This document shows positions 8,456 to 18,100 of a stretch of 33,084 bases of DNA, in pieces. The notes below the pieces were generated by a model. That model made no database searches, was not told the DNA's origin, and saw nothing but the letters and a program-made list of their open reading frames with translations. The first letter of the stretch is position 1. Every line of letters starts with the position of its first letter. The stretch is from Psittacicella hinzii (GTDB lineage Bacteria; Pseudomonadota; Gammaproteobacteria; Enterobacterales; Psittacicellaceae), in NCBI RefSeq assembly GCF_003585935.1, contig NZ_NRJG01000003.1:1-33084 (forward strand), given 5' to 3'. A program made the position numbers and the translations under genes.

Positions 8456-11400
8456 TTATTTACGTGGTACTAAACTAAAATCAACTGTTTTACCCAATTT
8501 TGGTTGTTTAATAACAATGGTTACTTGAGTAATTTTTTGTCCAGTATCTTCAGTTACCTTCGTACTTAAACTACAATATTGTGGCTCACTACTACAAGTA
8601 GAAACATCTCCGGCTTGGTAATTACCAACAAAATCATAAGTTAAAGTTGTCGCTGGCACTTTCGTATTTAAACCTAAGAACCATTTACGGCTGTACACTG
8701 AAACCTCTTGCTGTAAACCATATTTAATTTGATCAGCTTCCACACCTGCGTAGAAACGTAAATCAGGGTCATATACACTTAAATATAGTGGATTATTACC
8801 TTGCTCATTCGCAAAAGCTTGTAAGTAAGTTAAGTTACCAACTTTTGCAGCCCCTAATCTTGCTTGTAATTGCTCTGGAGCTTGACGTGAAATAATTAAC
8901 ATACTTGGCGTATTAGCTCCTACTAATCCTACCGGAGCAAGGGCTTGCGTCGTAAGCTCAGCTTTATTACTTAAGACAGTCGGAGCATAAAGAGCTAAAC
9001 CTAAAGTTGCAGTTTCAGGATCATATACAGCTTGAGCATTGTTAGTATTAGCTACTACTTGGTAACTAGGAGCTTTTAACTCTTGAGCTTGAGTATAAGC
9101 TTCTAAGTTTTCCGGAGCTAAAAGCATTGAATACTCGTAATTTGCTCCTTGTGGAGCTTTACCATGATCTAAATAAACTAAGGTAAATGGGTTTTCCGTT
9201 GGTTTACTATTACGGTCGTCTACACTTTGCTGTTGAGTGTGTTTAACCACTAATTTTTGACCTGCTGGAATAAAGAACACTTGTCCTGATGGGCTCACTA
9301 CTCGTGCTTCTTGGGTGGTTGATAATACCGAATCCATTGTTATCGCTTGAGCTTGATCACTTACAAGAGTTACTAGAGCTTGTGGATCATACATGTACTG
9401 TTGTAACAGAGTTGTATGTACTGGATTTTGAGTATCTGTAGCACGAATGTTAGAACCTAAAGCAATCACCTTATTACCAAACACAAAGGCAGATTTATAT
9501 GCCCAGAAGTCTTGTTGTTGGTATTTCGCATGTCCATGTACAATTTGAGCAAATACCCCTTTATTATCTTGAGCTATAGCTCCTGCAAAGGTTTGATCTG
9601 AAAGCAGCATTTCTTCCACTCCTGCAGATGGAAGTTGAATAAGCTTAGCTTTGAGTTGCTCGTATGGTAAAACAATGGCGGTTGTACCATCATAGTGATT
9701 CCAGTCATAGCCTACTGGATTAAATGAACGCTTACTAAAATCACCAGGAATATACTCTAGACGCCCGTTTAAATTGTAACGCGAGTAAAGATTATTAGCT
9801 GCATAAGCTTCATTTCCAGGAAAGTAACGTGAATAGCCACGTGCTATAAAGAGATAACTTTCACTTATTTGTTGTCCTGCACTTGGTTGCTCTGGACAAG
9901 CAGCTCCTGTTACTGGATCGGCTTTCGAGCAATAAAAAGCCTGAGCAAGTTTATCTGTTTGACGTGCAACTAACGAAGTGCTATATGGAAAGGCTTCAAG
10001 ACCTACCATTTCTGGTAAAGCACGATTACCAGCAAAGCTTACCATCCCCTCAAGACGAGCATAAATTCCTGCTAAAGTAGGGTCAACTACTTGAGATTTA
10101 TCAGGACTACCAGCTAAAGCAGCCCATTTATAAGCAACAGGTTGAATACGATAGTTACTATTTGGATGACGCCCTGCATAGGCAATAGGAATATTGATCC
10201 CTTTATTTGTAAAGTCTAAATTAACAAGCACATCGTGGAATTTTTGTGCAGCTGCACGACTAAGGGCATATTTACTACCAGCTAATTGATATACCGTTGG
10301 AGCAAGACCACGTAAACTATCAATACCATAGGCTACATAGTGTTGTCCGTGGTGGAAAATACTATTATCTGGTTTAAAACCTCCAGATAGATTATTACTT
10401 ACCAAAATACTTGCACTTAACCAAGAACTAAATTGTTCAAGTAGAGCCGTACGTATAGCCGGTTTATCTATTAAGAGTAAGGATTGTAGCATCCATAATA
10501 ACTGGGTATTAAAAATATCAGCATTAGCATCATTTATAGGTTCATAAATGCGTCCTGTACCAGAGTACCAAGCAATAGTTTTTTGAGTAATGTCTAGCAG
10601 ACCATATTTAGCTAAAACATCTCGTGCTAAGAACATACCTGTGAAGTATTCACGAGTTTGATAACCTAAATGATGAACAATTTGATAGTTCGAACCTGCA
10701 TAAAAACCTTGGCTAATAACATATTGCACTACTGATACTAAACGATCTTCGAGCATACCACGTTGTTCTGAACTCAAATTATAAGCTCGAAGAGCTTTAG
10801 CTACTTTTAATGTCCATTGACCTATTTTACGTAAGTCATTCGTATTAGCTAAAAGCTCATCACGTACTTGTGTAGTCGTGTTGATTGGATCTTTTAAGTG
10901 ATCTAAATAGGTAGGGTAAGTTAATGTTTTTCCTCCTACAGGAAATGCACTTACCGGACTACCGGTTGTTACTACTTGTTGAGCTTCCACTATTTTGCCT
11001 AACTCTAGACCAGCATAGGCTTGTTGTAGATCTATATACTTAATTCCAAAACTAGCATATTCATCTTCTAAAGCCGCAAATTGCTCATCTGTCAGAGCGG
11101 GGATTTTACCAGGTTCAAGTCCATTAAATATATCAATGCGCTGCAGAATATCTTGAATACTTTCATCCGCAAAGATTTTCTCTACCTCAGCACTATCTAA
11201 GTTACGATAAGTTTGAGCACTTGCCACTACAGGTTCAGTGCTAGCAGTAGGATCGAGCAGTTTTATTTTACTCGCAAGCAATTCGGCATAATAATGTAAA
11301 CCATTCCAGTTTTTATTTATTTGCTCTTTAACTCCTACGTTTACTTTTGGCAGTTGGGAGTCTGGAGTAGGCCAACGATTATCTACACCAGGTTGGAGTA

Positions 11401-12097
11401 GAAGCTGATCGATATAGAGACGCGATACCTGGCCACTAGGAGTATTTTTGCTTACCGCTGGAGCAATAATTTCAAAAGCATCGATTTTAAATTGCTCAAT
11501 CTTCCCATTACTCGTAGCAGTAGTGGCGCTAGCAACTTCTTTATCTACAGCTGCGTCAAAGCCGTTTCCGTTTACCATATCTTGGTAAGGTACAGTAATA
11601 CCTCGCCAACCAGCAAAATTAGCTGCTACTTTAAAGCTTTTTACTACTTTACCTTGATATTTAAAGTTAAAAGTATAAGTAGAGGTAGCTGCTTGCGCTT
11701 GCGGAGCATATACCCAAAGCATAAAAGTCCGTGGTTTAACAGGATCAACTTTGATGGTTGTAACTTGTGGTAACGTAAAAGTTAACACATCTCCAGCAAC
11801 ATAATCCCAAGATAAACTATTAGTACCATCTTTAGCAAAGAGATTACTGATGGCAAGTTTACCCTGCGCTGCACTCACACTAGCGGGCACCTCACTTGTC
11901 TCAAAAAAGTACATAAGACCGCCTGGTTGAGTAGTATTTACTCCCTGCAATACACTAGTAACCGCAGAACTAGCTGTATTAGCAGTATTCGGATTACTCA
12001 AGGCTGGAACAATAGCACTCGCTGCTAAGGTTAAACCACTAGTGAGATACCAAAGAATACGAGCAACACGAGTTAAAGATAAAGAAGTAGTACGCAT
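8456..12097 (-). CDS. chondroitin ABC-type polysaccharide lyase (PL8)
   Basis: A 1213-residue exported lyase predicted to cleave chondroitin/dermatan sulfate, and perhaps hyaluronan, by beta-elimination. Residues 1-34 look like a Sec signal peptide without a lipobox. A beta-sandwich (about 60-235), an alpha/alpha toroid (about 240-630) and C-terminal beta domains follow in the order known for Proteus chondroitinase ABC I. Against remembered catalytic residues of that enzyme (His501, Tyr508, Arg560, Glu653), the window has H583 and Y590 in HHGQHYVAY with the same spacing of seven, R643 in AGRHP, and E763 in GNEAY. All four are kept, so it is probably active. It is about 190 residues longer than the Proteus enzyme. 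AGGAT lies just upstream of ATG 12097. It shares a strand with the second PL8 gene and the autotransporter, but a 430-bp gap with a structured leader suggests its own promoter. Confidence 0.92.
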   Translation of the reverse strand: MRTTSLSLTRVARILWYLTSGLTLAASAIVPALSNPNTANTASSAVTSVLQGVNTTQPGGLMYFFETSEVPASVSAAQGKLAISNLFAKDGTNSLSWDYVAGDVLTFTLPQVTTIKVDPVKPRTFMLWVYAPQAQAATSTYTFNFKYQGKVVKSFKVAANFAGWRGITVPYQDMVNGNGFDAAVDKEVASATTATSNGKIEQFKIDAFEIIAPAVSKNTPSGQVSRLYIDQLLLQPGVDNRWPTPDSQLPKVNVGVKEQINKNWNGLHYYAELLASKIKLLDPTASTEPVVASAQTYRNLDSAEVEKIFADESIQDILQRIDIFNGLEPGKIPALTDEQFAALEDEYASFGIKYIDLQQAYAGLELGKIVEAQQVVTTGSPVSAFPVGGKTLTYPTYLDHLKDPINTTTQVRDELLANTNDLRKIGQWTLKVAKALRAYNLSSEQRGMLEDRLVSVVQYVISQGFYAGSNYQIVHHLGYQTREYFTGMFLARDVLAKYGLLDITQKTIAWYSGTGRIYEPINDANADIFNTQLLWMLQSLLLIDKPAIRTALLEQFSSWLSASILVSNNLSGGFKPDNSIFHHGQHYVAYGIDSLRGLAPTVYQLAGSKYALSRAAAQKFHDVLVNLDFTNKGINIPIAYAGRHPNSNYRIQPVAYKWAALAGSPDKSQVVDPTLAGIYARLEGMVSFAGNRALPEMVGLEAFPYSTSLVARQTDKLAQAFYCSKADPVTGAACPEQPSAGQQISESYLFIARGYSRYFPGNEAYAANNLYSRYNLNGRLEYIPGDFSKRSFNPVGYDWNHYDGTTAIVLPYEQLKAKLIQLPSAGVEEMLLSDQTFAGAIAQDNKGVFAQIVHGHAKYQQQDFWAYKSAFVFGNKVIALGSNIRATDTQNPVHTTLLQQYMYDPQALVTLVSDQAQAITMDSVLSTTQEARVVSPSGQVFFIPAGQKLVVKHTQQQSVDDRNSKPTENPFTLVYLDHGKAPQGANYEYSMLLAPENLEAYTQAQELKAPSYQVVANTNNAQAVYDPETATLGLALYAPTVLSNKAELTTQALAPVGLVGANTPSMLIISRQAPEQLQARLGAAKVGNLTYLQAFANEQGNNPLYLSVYDPDLRFYAGVEADQIKYGLQQEVSVYSRKWFLGLNTKVPATTLTYDFVGNYQAGDVSTCSSEPQYCSLSTKVTEDTGQKITQVTIVIKQPKLGKTVDFSLVPRK

Positions 12098-12527
12098 AAA
12101 TAATCCTATGAAAGTTTAAGTTTAAGCATAATAGATAAATCGGTTAAAGATGAACTAAATTACAGCAAATAAACTTAAGCATTTATGGAAAGAGGAGCTA
12201 TGAAAAAGAAAATAGCACCCAGTAGGAAGAAAATATGCAACTTACCTATTGGTGTCAGTAAGCAGATAACACTAGGTGCTAAATACAGCTGCTTCCTCTT
12301 AGCAGAAGTTAAATTATTATTTCGTCATAACTTTCTAACTTTAAAATTGTAGTTTTACTATAAAGTTTGCTAAGCAATAATTTGAGATAGAGTATTGTAA
12401 TTGCGCATTTAGAGATCTAACTCTATGTAATCTTTTACCCTGAATAACTTTCTCTCTAAATTTATTTAAAGTTAGCTTAACGCTAATAGGAAGTCAAACT
12501 TAATATTTGATTATGGATTATTCACGA
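12098..12527. other. spacer between the two lyase genes
   Basis: This 430-bp gap has no credible ORF. The half nearest the chondroitinase ATG holds the nested inverted repeat at 12190-12300, and weak hairpins (TTAGC/GCTAA at 12472-12486) lie past the stop of the upstream lyase. No strong terminator for that lyase is visible. Confidence 0.55.
12190..12300 (-). repeat. nested inverted repeat in chondroitinase leader
   Basis: Three tiers are visible. AAGAGGA (12190-12196) pairs with TCCTCTT at the far end (12294-12300). TAGCACCCAGT (12213-12223) pairs with ACTAGGTGCTA (12271-12281) with one mismatch. An inner TAGGAAG pairs imperfectly with CTTACCTA (12223-12248). It lies 93-203 bp upstream of the ATG, so it could be a structured leader RNA or an operator region. 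Confidence 0.6.
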
Positions 12528-15041
12528 CTATTTTGCTGCAGCCGTGTTTTTAACAGGACGTAATACTAAAGTTACAGGTTTACCATGAGTACGTAAATCT
12601 ACCCATAGTTCAGTGCCCTTAGCTGTAGTCTTTATTTCTACAGGAGTTTTAGTAGTACTACTAACTAAAGTGTAACCTTGATCAAGTACAAAACGTTGTA
12701 AACTTTGTGCATGGTGTGTTGGATCATTAAGTTCAAGCACTAAATCCCCTTGCTCATTAGTTGCTTGAATTGCTTGTACAGCCCCATAACTTGTAAAACC
12801 TGCATAAGTATTTTTTTGGTTGACAAAGAAATTAATGTAGGTTTTATTATTGTTTGGATCAAAGAATACTTGGTGTTTTTCATTAAATACTTTTGCTTCT
12901 ACTTTAAAGTCAGGATCATTTACACTTTGTGGGTAAATACCATAACTAAAGTCATAAGCATTGTGGCTTACTAAGCGCACAAAACCATCTTTAAAAGTAA
13001 TTTCTAAATTCGGTAAGTTATATAACTGATAACCAATTTTCGTACCTGCACTATCGACAAAGATCACCTCTTTAGGAGCTTTCTCAAAATAAGTATCGGT
13101 AGTTATTGGTTTACCTTCAACAAAAATTTGCGCTTGAGCTGGTTTTTGAGCAATTTCGGCAATATATTTAGCTTTTGCCGCTGCCGGATCCATACCTTGA
13201 GCAATATAAGCATCTACTGCAGGAATTACATGACGATTCTCGAGAATGTAATTATCTAAACGACGATTATCAATAGTCGTATAAATATCATTACCTCCAC
13301 GATTGGTTGTATGCGCAAACACAACTAAACCTTTATCGGTCAAGAAATAAGATCTTTGTTGCTCCATCATAAAACGCGTATTTCCCCAATCAAAGCCCAC
13401 AAACACTCGATTATCAGGAGAAGTTATCCCCCCCACAAAATCACGTGGACTTAAATCGTTAAACTTACGTTTTTCACCATAACGCATCCCTAGAGTGCGT
13501 TTTTCTTGGGTTGTTCCTGGCACAAAATTATAGTCATAGTCGATTTGATAACCCACATTTGCTGATTCATTTTTACCATAAATGTAAGTCATGCCGTCAC
13601 TAGTATATGCACCATAAGGATTATCCCCATTCATAGTTTCCATATTCGCAATACGTGAACTATGCATAGCTAGGACTACCACGCCTTCATCTTTATTCCG
13701 CATTACCGCACGATCAGCATAAGGGAAGTAACGATTATCCGTTGGGGAATAAATCTTCACTCCTAGCTGTCCTAAAGTTTTAATAATCGCCTTTCCACGA
13801 TCTAAATCTGAAGAAGAATCATAACGACTGTAGTAAGTAAACAAACTATCTTCGGCTTGCTTGTAATCAATGTTATATTTATATACCGCACGTCCAGACC
13901 AAGCATCAGACATCCGATTTCCGATTAGCATATATGAATACCATTCTCCTAATCGGCTTAAAAGATTCTCTACAGCAGCATCTCCGAAAACAAATTTAGT
14001 ACCAATGGTTGTTTTCTTAAAGATGGCATAATTCTCTAGCAATACTTGCCCATAAGTACCATTATATGGCAAATTCGTATGTTGAATAAATGTTCCATCA
14101 TCATAGAAACCATCATTATAGGTTACTAGCAATGCAGTATCATTTACCGAAGTAATTGCATATTGCATCTCTTGCGGATCGTTACGAATTGCACCCCGAT
14201 AAAATGAGATTATTGCTAAGTCTAAACGATTACCTCCTGTAGATAAGCGTTTATTTGGTGAAGAAGAAAAACTTGCACCGGAAGCAACTCCCGACCAGTA
14301 AGGATCTGGTTGATAATATACACTTGGATCAACGAATTCTTTTAACTCAGCAGGTGACCAGTGTTCATAAGTCACAAGTAAGGTTTGGAGTACTTGTTTT
14401 GGAGTTCCTATTTCATAGTTCCACCAATTGCCTTTTTCAGGTCCTCCGGTATACCAGTGGTTTTTATTGAGTTCACGTAATCCTTTTGCTATTAATTCAA
14501 TTAACTCAGGTTCACGTGTAAAATAATATTGTTTGGCAATAACAAGCAAATGTTGATAACGCTTATAAGCCTTATCCATTTTAATTTCATTTGCAAGTAA
14601 AGGTTCATAATGCTTGCGCCCTTGCTCATCTACATACGTTTTTGTTGGATCAATAATCCCAGCCATAGCCTTTTCAAAATCACTAGCTGTAGGCTTACTA
14701 CTCCCAACAATATGTTTAATAATATGTTCACGAATATTTGCCAGATCAGCCAAACTTGCTTCAATCTTAACGTGTGCAGCGACTGGATTAAATTCTATAT
14801 ATAAATCACCAGCAGTTGTCGAAAGCGCTTGAGCACTAGTTTGAGCTAATAACTGTTGTGGATCTTGCTGTGCATAGGCCGTTATTTGTGCAGCAGCAAT
14901 ACTCATCCCATGAGTTTTTGCTTCACTTACAGAAGCCCCCCAAAAACCAGCACTCAATAAACTCATACTTAATAGAGTTAATGACCAATAACGTTTAAAT
15001 TTAGGTTTAGCTGTATGCGACGAAGAAAATGGTTGAACCAT
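12528..15041 (-). CDS. hyaluronate lyase-type polysaccharide lyase (PL8)
   Basis: An 837-residue exported lyase expected to degrade hyaluronan and possibly chondroitin by beta-elimination. The signal peptide spans about 1-41 (hydrophobic core near 20-33). The toroid domain carries the aromatic patch NWWNYEIGTPKQ (205-216). It also carries the catalytic triad known from Streptococcus hyaluronate lyase: N271 in STGGNRLD, H321 in FIQHTN and Y330 in GTYG, with the same His-to-Tyr spacing of nine. A conserved Arg (R384) follows in AWSGR. The C-terminal half is the usual beta-sandwich support. It is a different PL8 branch from its neighbour at 8456, so the pair covers two specificities. AGGAGA precedes ATG 15041 at good spacing. 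It is 125 bp downstream of the autotransporter-like gene and may be co-transcribed with it past a hairpin at 15076-15098. Confidence 0.93.
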   Translation of the reverse strand: MVQPFSSSHTAKPKFKRYWSLTLLSMSLLSAGFWGASVSEAKTHGMSIAAAQITAYAQQDPQQLLAQTSAQALSTTAGDLYIEFNPVAAHVKIEASLADLANIREHIIKHIVGSSKPTASDFEKAMAGIIDPTKTYVDEQGRKHYEPLLANEIKMDKAYKRYQHLLVIAKQYYFTREPELIELIAKGLRELNKNHWYTGGPEKGNWWNYEIGTPKQVLQTLLVTYEHWSPAELKEFVDPSVYYQPDPYWSGVASGASFSSSPNKRLSTGGNRLDLAIISFYRGAIRNDPQEMQYAITSVNDTALLVTYNDGFYDDGTFIQHTNLPYNGTYGQVLLENYAIFKKTTIGTKFVFGDAAVENLLSRLGEWYSYMLIGNRMSDAWSGRAVYKYNIDYKQAEDSLFTYYSRYDSSSDLDRGKAIIKTLGQLGVKIYSPTDNRYFPYADRAVMRNKDEGVVVLAMHSSRIANMETMNGDNPYGAYTSDGMTYIYGKNESANVGYQIDYDYNFVPGTTQEKRTLGMRYGEKRKFNDLSPRDFVGGITSPDNRVFVGFDWGNTRFMMEQQRSYFLTDKGLVVFAHTTNRGGNDIYTTIDNRRLDNYILENRHVIPAVDAYIAQGMDPAAAKAKYIAEIAQKPAQAQIFVEGKPITTDTYFEKAPKEVIFVDSAGTKIGYQLYNLPNLEITFKDGFVRLVSHNAYDFSYGIYPQSVNDPDFKVEAKVFNEKHQVFFDPNNNKTYINFFVNQKNTYAGFTSYGAVQAIQATNEQGDLVLELNDPTHHAQSLQRFVLDQGYTLVSSTTKTPVEIKTTAKGTELWVDLRTHGKPVTLVLRPVKNTAAAK

Positions 15042-15075
15042 ATTATTCTCCTAAACAAAAATAGAGAAATTAGTC

Positions 15076-15098
15076 CTTGAGAGCTCGAGGCTCTCAAG
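15076..15098 (-). repeat. hairpin between autotransporter and hyaluronidase genes
   Basis: A perfect 9-bp stem, CTTGAGAGC (15076-15084) with GCTCTCAAG (15090-15098), has a 5-nt loop. There is no T-run on either strand, so it may be an RNA stability or attenuation element rather than a terminator. Confidence 0.55.
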
Positions 15099-15166
15099 TA
15101 CTAGCATTTATACATTAATCTTTTCTCTCTAACTTAAATTATGCATTTCTTAGTAGGCACAAGCAG

Positions 15167-18100
15167 TTAGAATTGACTTGTTAAACGAATGTTACCACGT
15201 AAAGCTGAAGTCTTAGTTCCCGTTTGAATTGACTTACTATTCGCTACATAGGTTTCTATCGCAAGGCTTAAAGCATTATAAATAGGACGTGAGTATTTAA
15301 TACCAATCCGATTATCTAAAGAATTAGCACGTACTCGTTTATATTCTTTAGTTTTATTATCTTTACGATAAGTATAGTTGTTAATCGTACGTTGGTAGTA
15401 AGGTTCAAAAGTTGCACCACTTGGCATTGTAAAATGTATACCTACATAGAATTGATTTAAATGCGCTCGACTAAAGTATTTTACGTATGTTAAACGATTG
15501 GTATAACGCATACGTAATTTCACGGTATCTAAAATCTTATCACTGAGGTAAGTTAATACATTTTGCGTCATTGCATCTAAACTATTACGCTGGGTATTCC
15601 AATTCAAATTAGTGTTAGAGTGTAAATATAAAGTTCCTGTTGGTACCCCATATTTTAACGAAGCATTGACTTTAGTTGTCCATACAGCACCATCAACTTT
15701 ATTATTACGCTCTTTATCAATATTTAACTGTGAATTTACCGTAATATTTCCTAATGAAGGCATGAATTTTTCACGATAACCTACAACATAATCTAAGCGA
15801 TATTTTTCTTTAGCATTATCGAGATAGCGATCACGAATTAATCGATCTAGATCATAACCTAAAGCTGCAAATTCTGGACTTACATCACCACTATTATTCA
15901 TAATCAAGTTATTTAAACTTTGTTCACGCGTCTGCTTAGCTTCGAATCCAGCGTAGAAGCCCCATTTATAACGTAAGTGTCCATATAACTCATTAGAACG
16001 AATATAAGTATCACGTTGTTTTGTATCACGATAGCTATAACCAATTTCGTAATACTTATCTGTTAAATAACTCGTAAAGTAGTTATCTTCAATGAGTTTT
16101 TCGAAACTATAATCTGAAGTTTGATTTATACGACGTTGATAAGTAACACTCGCTCCAAAATAATCATTATCAGGCATAGATACCGAATAGCTTATACGCG
16201 GAGTAGTAACAGGGCTTACACTTGAGTTATAGCGGTAAAGCATACTATTGCCCTTATTTTTACGATAGTAAGCTACACGGTTCGCAATTTCTACATCGTA
16301 TTGGAATTGCAGAACTTGACGATAATTATCTTTATTTGTCGACTGACGATCAAAGGTTGTAAACATATTTGGTACAGCATAGGTGTGTAACGTATAGTAA
16401 ACACCAGCCTGATAACCACGATTACCTTGAGCAATTTGTTGTTTAAATTTAACATCAAATGAGCTATAACGATCTACTTGCCATTTAGCACCTAGATCTA
16501 GCGAAGTAATAAATTTAGCTGGATTTGCATAATAATAGAATAGCTCAAGATTATTTACATGTGATTTACGAGTATTGAGAATATTCCCAAATTCACGTGC
16601 TACTTTAACTCCAGCCTCGACATAGAGTGGACGTCCAAAGAGATAGCCATTATGATTTACATAGGTACCTAAAGTTAACAGTTTTGAATTGGTCGTTTGT
16701 GCCGATTGACGCATCCGGAAATAAGCTGCATCACTAGGTACTTGCTCATCCTCGATTAGATTCGACTGCATAATTTGACTATATCTAAAGCCAGCCGACA
16801 CTAACCATCTAAAGTTTTTCTCATTGTCATACACTTTATAGCTTACTTTAGCATTACCACTAAAACCAGTTAAATAGTATTTACTATCAACATGAGACTG
16901 ACGTAATCCTGCTCCTACATCAAAGACTATAGCATCACGATATAGACGTACATAGCTGCGTTGAGCTAATGCACCATAATTTAGTAATAAACGATTATTG
17001 AATAAATACCAAGTATGAGCCCAACCTAAACCATAAGTTTGTGCTGAACCATATGAATCTGTTTCAAATTTATAGGTACTGCGATAATAATTAAAATAGA
17101 AACTTAAATCGGAATCTGCCTGTTTTAATTCAAAAGCATTAGCTTTCTGGCGATATACAAGAGCTAGACCACGATCTTTTGCATGCATATAAGAAAGATT
17201 ATCTCCAGCAGCTTTGGTAGGATTATATTCTTTATTACCATGCCCTCCAATATCTTCTTGTGCACCAATTAATTGTACTTCTAAAGTTCCTAAATTATTT
17301 GGAGCTTTACGTCCGTAGGTATCAATACGTGGATCTAAATCAATAGCATTGAGATTATTAGTAAAGTGTTTAAGTACATAACCATACTCGTAACCAGAAA
17401 GACGTAAGAGGTTGTGACGTAAACCGGTAACACTATTCGTGTTAATGAGGTAGTTGTAGAGCACTCCTAAGTTCTCGTCATTTTTTACTTCGTAGTAGAT
17501 GCTACTTAAAGCAGTCGGAACTACATCTTCTTCCTTACGAGTCGTGAGTACATAGTCATTACCAGTACTCGACCAAGTAGAGAAGACCGTTGATTGTACA
17601 TTAGCATCTGTACCTGTTACTTCTTTTACTCCTAAGAAGCTTGAAAGAGTCGTACCAGAAGTAGCATTAGCTGTATCCACTAAGAAAGTATTAGTCCCTG
17701 TTAAAGCTACAGAGTCGGCTTTAATGTTCTCAACCCCAGTATTAGCACTTGATTTGCCGATACTTACAGTTGCATTATCAAGACGCAGAATATTGCTTGC
17801 GCTTGTGCTCGTGCTTGTACTTGTAGTTGAGCCTGTTGCTGCAGTAGCTGGTGCTGAAGAGCCTGTAGTGGCTGCTGTAGTAGCGGTTAAACTTGTACCA
17901 CTGGCTGCACTAGAACCGCTTGTTGTACCACTTGTAGTACCGCTAGCTGAACCTGTTGTAGATACAGATGTAGTTGTAGTACTTGCTTCTAATTGTGCTA
18001 GGGCATTATTAGTTACATCTAAGTAAGAGTAAGTAGTAGGAACTGCTGCGGCGCCAGTAATGGTTAAACTTGCATTGCTAAGTTTATTATCACCATACAC

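Noticed and set aside
17724-18026. 100-codon plus-strand Leu/Val/Ala-rich frame
   Set aside because: It is antisense to the Ser/Thr/Ala linker of the autotransporter-like gene and has low-complexity composition only.
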